A stretch of DNA of 64,000 bases from Ruegeria sp. THAF33 (lineage in GTDB: Bacteria; Pseudomonadota; Alphaproteobacteria; Rhodobacterales; Rhodobacteraceae), in assembly GCF_009363615.1 (NCBI RefSeq), contig NZ_CP045384.1, positions 3,389,501 to 3,453,500 on the forward strand, written 5' to 3'. The notes beneath the pieces were generated by a model. The model saw nothing but the letters and a program-made list of their open reading frames with translations. It had not been told where the DNA came from and searched no databases. Both the position numbers and the translations under genes were made by a program. The stretch's first letter is position 1; each line of letters opens with the position of its first letter. Positions 8,092 to 16,805 of this stretch are shown in pieces.

Positions 8092-9171
8092 ATGTCGAAC
8101 CAGCAATTCGAAGCGTTGATAGAAGAGACTCAAGCCAAAGTGCGCGAAAGCCAGTCTCAGATCGAAGGGCTGACCTCGCGCATTGAAGCGGCCCGCGCCA
8201 AGATCGGCACTGCCGAGGCCGATATCGACATCGAAAACGCCACGCTCGAGGATGTGCACGCCCATACCGAGGTGATGAACGCCAATATCGCCGAGCTGAT
8301 CATGGGGCTGGACGACGTCACCAGCGCGTTTTCCAAGGATTTTGACGAGATGCGCTCGAAAACCGGGTGGGAGTCGTTTGTCGGCATCTTCTCGAAAGGT
8401 AAATCCGAGTCGATGCGGCAGGAGCGGATGCGCACCGCCAATATCGATGACAAGCTGCAAGACCTGATCGCCAAATCCGACGTGATCGTCAAACTGCTGC
8501 AAGGGCAGTTGGCCGTGCTGGAGGAACAGCGCGTGAAGGTCGAGGACAACCTGACCGTCACGCTGGACGATCGCGAGGCGACTGTGGCGGAACTCGAGGC
8601 GCTGCGCGCCGAGATTCAGGGTATGGATCCGACGATCATCACGCTGGAAAACAAGATCAGCGTCGAACAGGACGCCGCCGCGCGTACCCAGTTGGAAACC
8701 GAACTGGCCGAGCTGAACAAGCAATACAACGCCAAGGTTCAGGAAGAACAAGTCAAGTTGGCCAAAAGCCAAACGCTGGAGCGTTACATCGAAAAGGGCA
8801 AGACCTGGGTCGATTCGCTGCAAAACCAGGCGGCGACGCAGATGGTGCTGATCAACAAACTGCAAACAGACACGCAGCAACGCGTGGTGCTGTATGATGC
8901 CCTGACCAAGTCGCTGAAAACCGCGCAGCAGCAGGACGTGGCCCACCGCATCAACGAGATCGGCGTGCAGACCGACCAAGAGGCTCAGACGGCAATGGCC
9001 GCCATCGGCACCGCGACCAACCAGAAAATGGCCGACATGCTTGAGGCGCACGAGGACCACATGGTCTTTGCCCGCGACGTGCTGGAGAAAAAGGCCAAGG
9101 CGGACGAACGCTTTGCCCGCCGGTTCGCATCGATTGTCGAGAAGCATGATAAGAATTTGTATGGGTCTTAA
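8092..9171 (+). CDS. Coiled-coil protein, first gene of the AAA-ATPase cluster
   Basis: The 359-residue protein is almost entirely helical and charged, with long heptad-like stretches (residues ~5-60, 125-230 and 290-355) and no signal peptide or membrane segment, so it should be cytoplasmic. No catalytic motif is visible. The all-alpha layout with a C-terminal segment rich in Gln/Ala (SLKTAQQQDVAHRINEIG) recalls TelA/KlaA toxic-anion-resistance proteins, but this is only an impression of architecture. An AGGGATAGA ribosome site precedes the ATG. The stop overlaps the next start (TAATG), tying it to the downstream membrane protein. It heads a run of eight co-directional genes. Confidence 0.8.
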   Translation: MSNQQFEALIEETQAKVRESQSQIEGLTSRIEAARAKIGTAEADIDIENATLEDVHAHTEVMNANIAELIMGLDDVTSAFSKDFDEMRSKTGWESFVGIFSKGKSESMRQERMRTANIDDKLQDLIAKSDVIVKLLQGQLAVLEEQRVKVEDNLTVTLDDREATVAELEALRAEIQGMDPTIITLENKISVEQDAAARTQLETELAELNKQYNAKVQEEQVKLAKSQTLERYIEKGKTWVDSLQNQAATQMVLINKLQTDTQQRVVLYDALTKSLKTAQQQDVAHRINEIGVQTDQEAQTAMAAIGTATNQKMADMLEAHEDHMVFARDVLEKKAKADERFARRFASIVEKHDKNLYGS

Positions 9172-9512
9172 TGCTGTTTGGTTTTGAGAACCCGCATCGA
9201 CCGACTCGAATAAAGAGTCTCAAAGAACTTGACCCAAGCTTTAAGCCAAGATGGTTCAAGATTTGCTTTGGAGCAGTTCTGTCGTGTTTTCCCTTTGCCT
9301 TCTTGGCTGTGATTGGCAGTGAACTAGAGATGCATTGGCTTATGTTGCTGAGCATGCTGGGAATGATTTTTGCAGCGTCGACAACATTCTTAGTTTGTTT
9401 CGTCCCGTTCGTGCTTGCCTTCGTCGGGTACTGGTGGCCATGGTTAGGCTTAAAGTCTGTTCAACTAGACAGTTGGCTGCAACGCGATCTGGATTGGGGT
9501 GGAACGAAATGA
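9171..9512 (+). CDS. Small membrane protein of the AAA-ATPase cluster
   Basis: The 113-residue protein has hydrophobic segments at about residues 32-50 and 55-88 (likely two or three membrane helices), with a basic N terminus and an acidic amphipathic tail ending LQRDLDWGGTK. I do not recognise the family. The DNA is clearly more AT-rich, with different codon choices, than the genes on both sides. Yet it overlaps the upstream stop by 1 base and the downstream start by 4 bases. That tight fit suggests it is functional and co-translated. It may anchor the coiled-coil or AAA components to the membrane, which is inference from context only. Confidence 0.7.
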   Translation: MLFGFENPHRPTRIKSLKELDPSFKPRWFKICFGAVLSCFPFAFLAVIGSELEMHWLMLLSMLGMIFAASTTFLVCFVPFVLAFVGYWWPWLGLKSVQLDSWLQRDLDWGGTK

Positions 9513-10627
9513 CTAACCCAACCCAAGACCATGTTGGCCTGACCGACACTTTCGCCTCGCGCCGCTATTTCCGCAAATTCGAGGTAATCACTGTCCACCT
9601 TCTGCGCGTGGCCGCGACGATGGAGGCTGAGGGCGCGATCAATAAGCAAGAGGTGCGCATCGTGTCGCGTTACCTCTCGGGGTTGCTCTACACCTTCCGC
9701 GCGCTCAGCATGAAATACCTTCTGGTCGGGCGCGATACCGGGCGGTTCTTTGGCAGCCTTGCCATGGACAAGCGCGACAGCGGGTTTCCGGTGGCGGCCG
9801 AGTTGCTGACCATGGCCAATGACGCGCAGCAGGCGCAGGTGCATCTGGCGAACATGCCCTCGGAAGAGGATCTGAAAACCGACATGGTGCGAACGATCAT
9901 TGGTGAGCGGGATATCCCGACCAAGTTGCAATTCGCGCTGTCCCAAAGGCTCTATTACGAGGAATTGTTGAAAGGTCAGCTGTTCTGGGCCCGCAACGAT
10001 CCGGAATGCCACTGGATCGGGAATGAGGGCGAGCGACGCAAGTTCCTGATCCATTGGGCGGTCTATGACAGCCAGATCAACCTGCCGGTGATCTATCTGA
10101 TGCAGCTGGAGGATAGCGGCAAAACCGCCCTTCCCAAAGACCAACGCCGCTGGCCCGAGGTGCAGGCGCATCTGATGGCGCAATCCTTGGGCGGGCTGAA
10201 ACTGGTGACCATAGCCAAGGGGTTCGATCAGGATTTCGACGACCTGCACCCCAAACATTTGCGCCGCATCCATGTGGGGCCGATGTATTCCTCGACCTAT
10301 ACCGAGCAATCCGGCCCCCTGCGGCAGGTGTTGGAGGACGCACAGGCGCCCGAAGGTCAGGATTGGGCGCTGGCCTGGACCACCGAGGAGTTGGAAAGCG
10401 AAGAGGTGATCGAAGAACGCGCCGGTTGGTTTTCCACCGTCGAACGCGAGGTCTTTGCACTGGACCCGTTCGGCGGGCAGGGGGCCGAGACCGGGGCCAC
10501 GCGCACGCAACGCTCGATCATCCTGCCCCAGCGGCCATTTCAGGTTCTGGCCGAGCGCAACCCGCCAGGCTTTGCCGATGTGCGCAAGTTCGTCGTCAGC
10601 AAGACCGGACAGGTGCTGAGATATTGA
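9509..10627 (+). CDS. Conserved hypothetical protein of the AAA-ATPase cluster
   Basis: The 372-residue soluble protein starts at the ATG at 9509 (ATGA overlap with the membrane protein gene); a longer in-frame extension upstream lies inside the preceding gene and is rejected. The N-terminal half is alpha-helical (TFASRRYFRKFEVITVHLL onward). The C-terminal third is acidic and includes the Glu-rich stretch TTEELESEEVIEERAGW. No catalytic motif, signal peptide or membrane helix is evident and I do not recognise the family. High-GC codon use matches the host, unlike its upstream neighbour. Placement directly before the AAA ATPase suggests an adaptor or substrate-handling role, unproven. Confidence 0.78.
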   Translation: MTNPTQDHVGLTDTFASRRYFRKFEVITVHLLRVAATMEAEGAINKQEVRIVSRYLSGLLYTFRALSMKYLLVGRDTGRFFGSLAMDKRDSGFPVAAELLTMANDAQQAQVHLANMPSEEDLKTDMVRTIIGERDIPTKLQFALSQRLYYEELLKGQLFWARNDPECHWIGNEGERRKFLIHWAVYDSQINLPVIYLMQLEDSGKTALPKDQRRWPEVQAHLMAQSLGGLKLVTIAKGFDQDFDDLHPKHLRRIHVGPMYSSTYTEQSGPLRQVLEDAQAPEGQDWALAWTTEELESEEVIEERAGWFSTVEREVFALDPFGGQGAETGATRTQRSIILPQRPFQVLAERNPPGFADVRKFVVSKTGQVLRY

Positions 10628-10630
10628 ATT

Positions 10631-10669
10631 TTTCGCCTCCGGCGGGAGTATTTTTGAAAAGATGAAGCA
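10631..10669 (+). repeat. Roseobacter-type intergenic repeat element, copy 1
   Basis: The element reads CGCCTCCGGCGG (short stem CGCC/GGCG) then GAGTATTTTTGAAAAGATGAAG. A related element near 60841-60864 shares the GA-TATTT-AGATGAAGC part. Such elements recur after genes in Roseobacter-clade genomes, from general knowledge. The stem plus T5 may give weak termination between this hypothetical gene and the AAA gene. Confidence 0.55.
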
Positions 10670-10684
10670 AGGGCGGTTATTGAG

Positions 10685-12616
10685 ATGAGTTTGACGTCAG
10701 ATCAGATGGAATTGCGCGAAGACGACATTCGCAAGCATTATCCCGCAGCGACCGCCCTGTTGAACGGGTTCGAGCACGCACCGCGGATTGCCAAACTCGT
10801 TGAGGCCGCCGTCGAACGGTCTCCGGGTGTGTCGACGGGGCGGCGGTTTCGGTCGACGACACCGGGTTTGGTGACACGGCGCACGGTGCGCGCGGATGGG
10901 GTGCATCTGGTTGAACGAATCGAGGCGTCGGATGATGGCGATACGCTGGTCTCACCCCCGCAGGCGACTGCGCAGCAGGCCATCCGGCGCGCGATTGCCA
11001 TCGCTCTGGCCGTGGCCGAGGCCTATACGGAGCAGACGCCGTTGGCCGATCTGAAACGTGCCAATTTGGCCGGGGATCTACCTGCCGCGCGCAAGACTGA
11101 ATTCTCGGAATTGCTGACCGCCGAGGCTTTGATCACGCTCCATACGTTCGGCAACGCGCTGGCCTATCTGATGTCTTCGCATCTGGGCGAAACCACCGTT
11201 GATCTCGGTGAGATCGAAGAGGTTCTGACCGACAATGGCCAGCTTGCCCTGCATGGCGCGCTGTGGGAGCTGGATCAGGTGCTGGCCAAACACGCCCCCG
11301 ACGACGCCCATCTGATCGCGGCTACCAGCGCTTATGCCGAACAACTGATGGAAAAGGCCGCCCTGCGTGCAGGGTCCGCAGGCCATCTGGCCCCGTTCCA
11401 GAATGCTGCCTGGCATATCGAGGCGGATGACCTGACCATCCGGGGGTTTGAGCCGGCCTCAAAAGCCAAATCCACCACGCTCACCATGACGTTCAAGAAA
11501 CCGAATGAGGTGGTCGGCAACCATATCGCCAAATATCAGGCCATGAAACTGGCGAAGATGGTGATGGCCTACGACTTCGACCGCCGCCTGAACCCGTTTG
11601 CCGAGCTGGGCGGGTTCATCTTTACCTTCATGGGCGACGGCAAGCCGGGTACCGGCAAAACCACCCTAATCCAGATGATGGCCGGGCTGATCCATGATTA
11701 TTGCCAGAACGCTGGCTATCCGTTTCGCTATCAGAACCTGAGCACCGACAATATCGACAGCTATCAGGGCAAGTCCGGCCAGAACGCCAAGGCCTTCATC
11801 AACGCGATCATCGACCCCTCGGTCATCGGGTTCGGCACCATCGACGATATCGACCAGCTGGCGGGCAAGCGCGGCGACCGGCAATCGTCAGCCGGTCAGC
11901 TGGAAATCACTGCCGTGCTGATGGAGAGCTTTGCCGGCGCCAACACTGTCGTGCGCGGCAACTGCACCTTTGGCATGTTCTCGAACTACCCCGAGAATGT
12001 GGACGACGCCCTGCGCCAGCGGGCGGGCGCGCGGTTCCTGGTGGACGGGCCGCAAACGCGCGAGGATTACATCGACATCCTGCACCTGCTGATGGGCCGC
12101 AACCACGACATTCCGCTGGGCGAGCACGAAGCCTATGCCGCGCAGGAAATCAAAAAGGCCGTCGCCGCCAGCTTCGAAAGCCATTCCCGCCCGCATGAGG
12201 ACGCCTTGCTGCAGGTCTATGACCGGGTCTCCGGCGAGATCGGCCAGATGGATACGATCGCCAAGCTGGGCACCTACCTCAAGGCGATTCAACAGGCGGA
12301 TGAGCGGTTCACCGGCCGCGCGATCAAGAACATCACCGACGCGGTCAAAGTCCGCGCGATGGATTTCGAACTGCCCGACGAATGGATGGAGAACCCGGAC
12401 CTGTTCCTATTCCGCGACTACGACACCAAGAAGGCGATGATCGAGGACCTGCGCCAGCCGATTACAGTCGAGATGGTGATCCAGGAGATCAACCGCTATG
12501 CCGACAGCGAGTTCCGCTATGCCGACAAGAGCGACGAGGTCGCCATCGAGAACGCCGTCCGCGAGATGGACCGGATGGAAGAGGCCAAGCGACGGTATCT
12601 GGAGGGGAAGGGGTAG
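10685..12616 (+). CDS. AAA-family ATPase of the cluster
   Basis: The 643-residue protein has a non-conserved helical N-terminal half (1-300) followed by a P-loop ATPase core. The Walker A motif GDGKPGTGKTT has Lys325. A Walker B-like strand VIGFGTIDDID has Asp388/Asp389, and arginine-finger candidates lie in DDALRQRAGAR (Arg444-450). The region between them (STDNIDSYQGKSGQNAK) is unusual for standard FtsH/ClpX/MoxR members. No protease, nuclease or membrane segment is present, so it is probably a cytoplasmic remodelling or switch ATPase acting on products of the surrounding genes. It follows the 372-aa gene after 57 bases holding an intergenic repeat. The exact AAA clade cannot be assigned by eye. 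Confidence 0.85.
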   Translation: MSLTSDQMELREDDIRKHYPAATALLNGFEHAPRIAKLVEAAVERSPGVSTGRRFRSTTPGLVTRRTVRADGVHLVERIEASDDGDTLVSPPQATAQQAIRRAIAIALAVAEAYTEQTPLADLKRANLAGDLPAARKTEFSELLTAEALITLHTFGNALAYLMSSHLGETTVDLGEIEEVLTDNGQLALHGALWELDQVLAKHAPDDAHLIAATSAYAEQLMEKAALRAGSAGHLAPFQNAAWHIEADDLTIRGFEPASKAKSTTLTMTFKKPNEVVGNHIAKYQAMKLAKMVMAYDFDRRLNPFAELGGFIFTFMGDGKPGTGKTTLIQMMAGLIHDYCQNAGYPFRYQNLSTDNIDSYQGKSGQNAKAFINAIIDPSVIGFGTIDDIDQLAGKRGDRQSSAGQLEITAVLMESFAGANTVVRGNCTFGMFSNYPENVDDALRQRAGARFLVDGPQTREDYIDILHLLMGRNHDIPLGEHEAYAAQEIKKAVAASFESHSRPHEDALLQVYDRVSGEIGQMDTIAKLGTYLKAIQQADERFTGRAIKNITDAVKVRAMDFELPDEWMENPDLFLFRDYDTKKAMIEDLRQPITVEMVIQEINRYADSEFRYADKSDEVAIENAVREMDRMEEAKRRYLEGKG

Positions 12617-12625
12617 AATTCATTT

Positions 12626-13399
12626 ATGAAAGCAATTGAGAAAATAGTCGAAATCCCAATCTATTGGGACGACCTGAAATCGCTTTCACTTGACGAGAAA
12701 GCCCTTCTTGCGTTGGCAAGCAACGCCGCTTCTGAGTCTAATACGATTAGCAAGCTGTACTTGTTTTCCACTCACAAGATGACGGGGGACGAAATCGTGG
12801 ACTCGGCGATTTCAATTCAAATCATGGTTTTGCTAAGATACTGGTCTGCAAAACTCTTTGAGTTTTTTGAAAGCATCTCCGAGATATCCAATTCCCGCGG
12901 TACAAAAGACGATAACGTTATTCGTCTCGCCAAGGAATCCTTCGATGCGTTTTCAATACTTGAAGAACTTCGTGGATACGAAATTGCCCGCGCCATAAGG
13001 CACGAAGCTACCAATCACTATTCCTTCAAGGCCGCCAAAAAGATCATCGGTCACGTTTCAGATCGAGCGAACTGCAAGCTATACTTGCACAACAAAGATG
13101 GGAACTCATGGTATCCATTTGGCGAAGAAGTAATGTTTAGTGGGCGTCTAAACCGAGCCGGCGCATCCCTTAGGACTAAAGAGGAAAAAAACCAGCTACT
13201 GAAAGACTGGTTGGACTGGAACCTGAGTGCGACACGGTGGGCTAACAAAGCATACGAGTTGATCGCAACCGAATTGGTTTTGGATCGCTTGCCGGATAGA
13301 AACGCGAGACAAAAATTGCTATGGTTAGAACCCGAGCTTGTGGGTGAAATTGAAGGGCGAAAAACACCGGTCTTTCTGAGAAACGGGGTAGGCAGATGA
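12626..13399 (+). CDS. AT-rich hypothetical gene with a HEPN-like RX5H motif, inserted in the AAA cluster
   Basis: The 257-residue, mostly helical cytoplasmic protein has no recognised family. The DNA is strikingly more AT-rich than both neighbours and uses many codons rare in this genome (AAA, ATA, TTT, GAA), a sign of recent acquisition. At residues 121-134 the sequence ARAIRHEATNHYSF contains R125-x5-H131 followed by Tyr, resembling the RX4-6H signature of HEPN ribonucleases and Abi-type proteins. One short motif alone is weak evidence. It begins 9 bases after the AAA stop and ends with an ATGA overlap on the next gene, so it is cleanly built into the operon. Confidence 0.7.
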   Translation: MKAIEKIVEIPIYWDDLKSLSLDEKALLALASNAASESNTISKLYLFSTHKMTGDEIVDSAISIQIMVLLRYWSAKLFEFFESISEISNSRGTKDDNVIRLAKESFDAFSILEELRGYEIARAIRHEATNHYSFKAAKKIIGHVSDRANCKLYLHNKDGNSWYPFGEEVMFSGRLNRAGASLRTKEEKNQLLKDWLDWNLSATRWANKAYELIATELVLDRLPDRNARQKLLWLEPELVGEIEGRKTPVFLRNGVGR

Positions 13400-14733
13400 T
13401 CCGCCTCATCGAAAAAGGCCTGATGTTTGGCAACCTCGTCCACATCTCCAGCCCGGCTCTGGTCGAGCGGTATAACCGCGCGCTGCAGCACCTGGCGGGC
13501 AAGACCACGGCGCTGACGGATTTTCATGTCGATATCTCGGGCTATTCGCCGGAGGTGGGGATTGAGCTGGACGACCCGCTCTACCTCAACCCCAACGGGG
13601 TCAACCGGCAGTTCATCCTGCTGACAACCGAGCAGAAACGCGCGCCTCTGTTGAACGTCAAATTCTCGACCTCGCGTGATATCCTGCGCGAATTCATTGA
13701 GATGAACGAGGCGCAGTTGTTCGCCCTGACCGCCACCGATGCGGTGGCCGGAGAGCTGGTGAACTCGGTCTTCAAACTCACCACACCGCGCGACCTGTTG
13801 AACCTGCGCAAGATCGAGATCGAGGCCGACACGGTTGGCGGCACCCTGCGCAAGGCCCAGCAACTGGCGGGCATGGTCGAACGGTTCAAAACCGAAGAGG
13901 ACGCCTGGTTCGATGATGTGCTGATCGCCAGGATGATCGAAACCGCTAGGGAGACCGGTGACGTCACCCGAAACCCGGTGCGCCTGCGTCATACGGATTT
14001 TGAGCAGCGAAATTTCTGGACGGCACATTTCGGTGGGCTTTATCTTTTTCCCGATGTTGATCACCCGGCAGCGATTTGCATGGGTGAAAAGCCTGACGAC
14101 CTGCCGATCAAATACACGTTTGATCCGTCGCAGCGGAACCAGATTGCCAAATTTCTGGACTACAACGATCTGGTTGAGCCCATCGTCAAGGCGCGCGGCG
14201 TGGATGCGGCCGCGATCCTGCAACAGAAGATGGATTTCCTGACCGTCGATGCGGCGGCAGATGCCGATGTCAACCTGACCGGGCTGGATCGCAGCGACAT
14301 GCGGCGGTTGGCCCGGAACCACGCGGATCGCCTGCCGCAGGCCTATCACGGGCTTGCGCAACTGCTGCGCTGGGCAAGTGACGGGGGTCCGTGGCCGCGC
14401 ATCACTTCGGACCACCCGGCCTATTTCTACACGCTACGCGCCGCCGATACGCCGAACCGCGATCTGGTGAACATGCTGTTGTCCGAATTGGCCCCGCTGG
14501 ACCCGCGCCAGATGTTCATCTGCCACAAAGAATTGTTCTACCGAACATATTCGGGCTGGCCCGAGAGCAAGAAGGCCTATGTGGCCGACTTCCTTGCACG
14601 CGAATATCAGGTGGACAAGCAAGGCGCCCGCGCCGCCCTGTTCGGACATGAGCCGGATATGAGCGGCGACGATCGCGTCAGCGATGACATAATTGCCCGG
14701 GTCGGTCCGTGGGGTACGGTGAGGAAAGGTTGA
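13396..14733 (+). CDS. Conserved hypothetical protein of the AAA-ATPase cluster (DUF6638-like)
   Basis: The 445-residue soluble protein begins RLIEKGLMFGNLVHISSPALVER and is mixed alpha/beta. It includes a stretch KFSTSRDILREFIEMNEAQL and a C-terminal part with FICHKELFYRTY and GHEPDMSGDD. It resembles Rhodobacterales proteins that I recall being grouped as DUF6638; that name is from memory and unverified. No signal, membrane helix or known catalytic motif is clear. High-GC codon use matches the AAA gene, so these two look like the ancestral neighbours now separated by the AT-rich gene. The start ATG overlaps the previous stop by 4 bases. Confidence 0.78.
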   Translation: MIRLIEKGLMFGNLVHISSPALVERYNRALQHLAGKTTALTDFHVDISGYSPEVGIELDDPLYLNPNGVNRQFILLTTEQKRAPLLNVKFSTSRDILREFIEMNEAQLFALTATDAVAGELVNSVFKLTTPRDLLNLRKIEIEADTVGGTLRKAQQLAGMVERFKTEEDAWFDDVLIARMIETARETGDVTRNPVRLRHTDFEQRNFWTAHFGGLYLFPDVDHPAAICMGEKPDDLPIKYTFDPSQRNQIAKFLDYNDLVEPIVKARGVDAAAILQQKMDFLTVDAAADADVNLTGLDRSDMRRLARNHADRLPQAYHGLAQLLRWASDGGPWPRITSDHPAYFYTLRAADTPNRDLVNMLLSELAPLDPRQMFICHKELFYRTYSGWPESKKAYVADFLAREYQVDKQGARAALFGHEPDMSGDDRVSDDIIARVGPWGTVRKG

Positions 14734-14734
14734 A

Positions 14735-15001
14735 ATGATTGGATTGTTGCGCCTTTTGCTGATCTTGCTGGTGATCCAGACGATTGCCTATGTCGGGCTG
14801 TCTTTCTATTCGCGCAGCATACGCCGGCGCAAACTGGAGAACTGGTGGGACGAAAAGGGCAAGACGGGCAACAAAGAAGCCTTTGTCGAACGCGGATTGC
14901 ATGTGTATGACAACTCGTTTCGGCGTAAACTGATCCTAGGTGTCTATATCGTGCCGTGGGTGGCGATTGGCGCGCTGATCTACATCGTGAACTACATGTG
15001 A
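14735..15001 (+). CDS. Small conserved membrane protein
   Basis: The 88-residue protein has two predicted membrane helices (about 3-22 and 66-86) joined by a strongly basic, polar loop (SIRRRKLENWWDEKGKTG). It begins one base after the preceding stop and is followed 10 bases later by the DUF1523 gene, so it belongs to the same transcript. I recognise it only as a Rhodobacterales-type small inner-membrane protein with no known role. Confidence 0.8.
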   Translation: MIGLLRLLLILLVIQTIAYVGLSFYSRSIRRRKLENWWDEKGKTGNKEAFVERGLHVYDNSFRRKLILGVYIVPWVAIGALIYIVNYM

Positions 15002-15011
15002 GGGTTTAGGC

Positions 15012-15656
15012 ATGGCCTATGTGAAATGGGCGTTCATTATCATTTTCTGGGGTACGATTGCCGTGATCCTGCAATATTCTCTGCCCCAGCATGACATTGT
15101 GCGCATCGTCAACACCTATGAAGAACGGCAGGATCTGAACGACTGGACCCGGATCTTCTGGTCAGAGCCGGAAGATCAATCCACCAGCCTGTCCAACCGG
15201 GATGTGCAGTTCATTCAGGCGGTGCGGGCCAACGGAAAACCCATCGTGTACCGAAATGAGGATACCGGCTGGGGATGGCCCCCGTATTTCAAGTTCGACA
15301 CGGCGAACCTGTATACCGAGGCCAATGATGCGAAATCCACCAAAGAAAACCCGAAATGGGTGGTCGTAACCCACTACGGGTGGCGTAACGAATTCATGTC
15401 GATCTTTCCCAACGCCATTTTCATCAAAGACGTTGAAGGGCCGGATGTTCGGATCATTCCCTGGTTCAATATCATCTTCCTGACGATCTTTGCGGCGTTC
15501 GTCTGGGCGATATGGGTGCGTTGGCGCAGGTTCCGGCAAGCACGGATTGATCCGATGATCGAAAACGTGGAAGACGGCCTATATGCGGCCGGTGACGCCA
15601 TAGAAGAGCGACACAACAGATTTCGACGCTGGCTGGACAGTTGGAAATCGAAATAG
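15012..15656 (+). CDS. DUF1523 family membrane protein
   Basis: The 214-residue protein has an N-terminal membrane helix (about 4-23) and a second near 150-170, leaving a periplasmic domain with the conserved segments SLPQHDIVRIV, YRNEDTGWGWPPYFKFD and VVTHYGWRNEFMSIFPNA. These are characteristic of the alphaproteobacterial DUF1523 family, whose function is unknown. A basic cytoplasmic tail with a further helix follows. It is the last gene of the eight-gene run. A hairpin lies between it and the convergent flgI. Confidence 0.88.
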   Translation: MAYVKWAFIIIFWGTIAVILQYSLPQHDIVRIVNTYEERQDLNDWTRIFWSEPEDQSTSLSNRDVQFIQAVRANGKPIVYRNEDTGWGWPPYFKFDTANLYTEANDAKSTKENPKWVVVTHYGWRNEFMSIFPNAIFIKDVEGPDVRIIPWFNIIFLTIFAAFVWAIWVRWRRFRQARIDPMIENVEDGLYAAGDAIEERHNRFRRWLDSWKSK

Positions 15657-15669
15657 ATACAAGCTTTGG

Positions 15670-15692
15670 TGGGCGTGCCAGCAGCGCGCCCA
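15670..15692. terminator. Hairpin between the DUF1523 gene and flgI
   Basis: TGGGCG (15670-15675) pairs with CGCCCA (15687-15692), extendable by two pairs with a wobble, between convergent stops. No T run is present, so strength as a terminator is uncertain. Confidence 0.4.
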
Positions 15693-15710
15693 TCCAGCTG
15701 GCGGTGCCCT

Positions 15711-16805
15711 TCACCTGACGATGAATTCCGCATGCAGCGCGCCTGCTGCCTTGATCGTTTTCAGAATGTCGATCATGTCCTGAGGCGAGACCCCAAGCGC
15801 GTTCAGACCTGCGACAACCTCGGACAACGTGGTGGCCTCGGGGATTTCGGCGAGGCCGGTTCCCTCTTCTTCCTCGATCCCTGCGATTGTACGTGGCACG
15901 ACCACTGTTTCACCTCTGGCGAACGGGTTGGGCTGCACCGCAATCGGTGCTTCCTGAACCGTCAGAGTCAGGTTGCCTTGAGACACTGCAACACGCGAAA
16001 TTCGGACCTCCTGCCCCATGACAATGGTGCCAGAGCGCTGATCGACAACAACGCGCGCTTTCGATTCAGGCTCGACCAGAATGTTTTCGATACGCCCTAT
16101 AGCGTGGGCTGTCGAAAGCGCCTGCGTCGCCGCGACGTTGATCTCAACCGTGCCGGAATCCCGCATGATTGCCACGGCTCTGTTGAACTCGGTGTTTATC
16201 GCGGTTTCGATGCGCGCGGCTGTGGTGAAATCAGGCTCTCTGAGCGCAAGGCGCATCTGAGTGAGAGTTGACAAATCGAAGTCAATTTCACGCTCGACCC
16301 TTGCACCGGATGGGATCACGCCCGAAGTTGGCACCCCACGCACGACCGAGGCTGCCTCTCCTTCAGCCGAAACGCCACCTGCAAGGATTGTGCCCTGCGC
16401 GACCGCATAGATTTGGCCATCGGCAGCGTTAAGCGGGGTCATGATCAATGTTCCACCCAACAGGCTGCTTGAATCGCCTATGGCTGAAACCGTTACATCG
16501 ATTTGACCCCCCACCCGTGCAAAAGGCGGCAGGCTGGCCGTGACCAATACCGCTGCCACGTTTTTGGGCCGGAAATCCTCACCTGTGACGTTGACGCCAA
16601 GACGTTCGAGGATATTGGACATGATTTCTTCGGTGAAAGGCGCGTTGCGTAACCCATCGCCGGTTCCGTTCAAGCCGACCACCAGGCCGTAACCCACCAG
16701 ATCGTTGCCCCGTACACCGTCAAAATCCACGAGGTCCTTGAGACGGATTGTCCCTGCCCAAGCCATGCCGGGAAGGAGAAGCAGGAGAAAAATCAACGCC
16801 CTCAT
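15711..16805 (-). CDS. flgI: Flagellar P-ring protein FlgI
   Basis: The 364-residue protein has a Sec signal peptide (MRALIFLLLLLPGMAWAG) followed by the diagnostic FlgI start TIRLKDLVDFDGVRGNDLVG and the GLVVGLNGTGDG motif. Further family landmarks are ARVVVDQRSGTIVMG and a C-terminal LNALGVSPQDMIDILKTI. It builds the periplasmic P-ring around the distal rod in the peptidoglycan layer, with FlgA (25914) as chaperone. The start ATG overlaps the flgL stop by 4 bases, so flgK-flgL-flgI form one minus-strand unit. Length is normal. Confidence 0.97.
   Translation of the reverse strand: MRALIFLLLLLPGMAWAGTIRLKDLVDFDGVRGNDLVGYGLVVGLNGTGDGLRNAPFTEEIMSNILERLGVNVTGEDFRPKNVAAVLVTASLPPFARVGGQIDVTVSAIGDSSSLLGGTLIMTPLNAADGQIYAVAQGTILAGGVSAEGEAASVVRGVPTSGVIPSGARVEREIDFDLSTLTQMRLALREPDFTTAARIETAINTEFNRAVAIMRDSGTVEINVAATQALSTAHAIGRIENILVEPESKARVVVDQRSGTIVMGQEVRISRVAVSQGNLTLTVQEAPIAVQPNPFARGETVVVPRTIAGIEEEEGTGLAEIPEATTLSEVVAGLNALGVSPQDMIDILKTIKAAGALHAEFIVR

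Noticed and set aside
7924..9147. A 407-codon open frame antisense to the coiled-coil gene
   Set aside because: The plus-strand gene has a ribosome site and coupling to the next gene; the antisense product is a low-complexity Leu/His/Phe shadow.
13051..14415. A 454-codon antisense open frame across the AT-rich gene and the 445-aa gene
   Set aside because: It crosses two genes of different composition and lacks family features.
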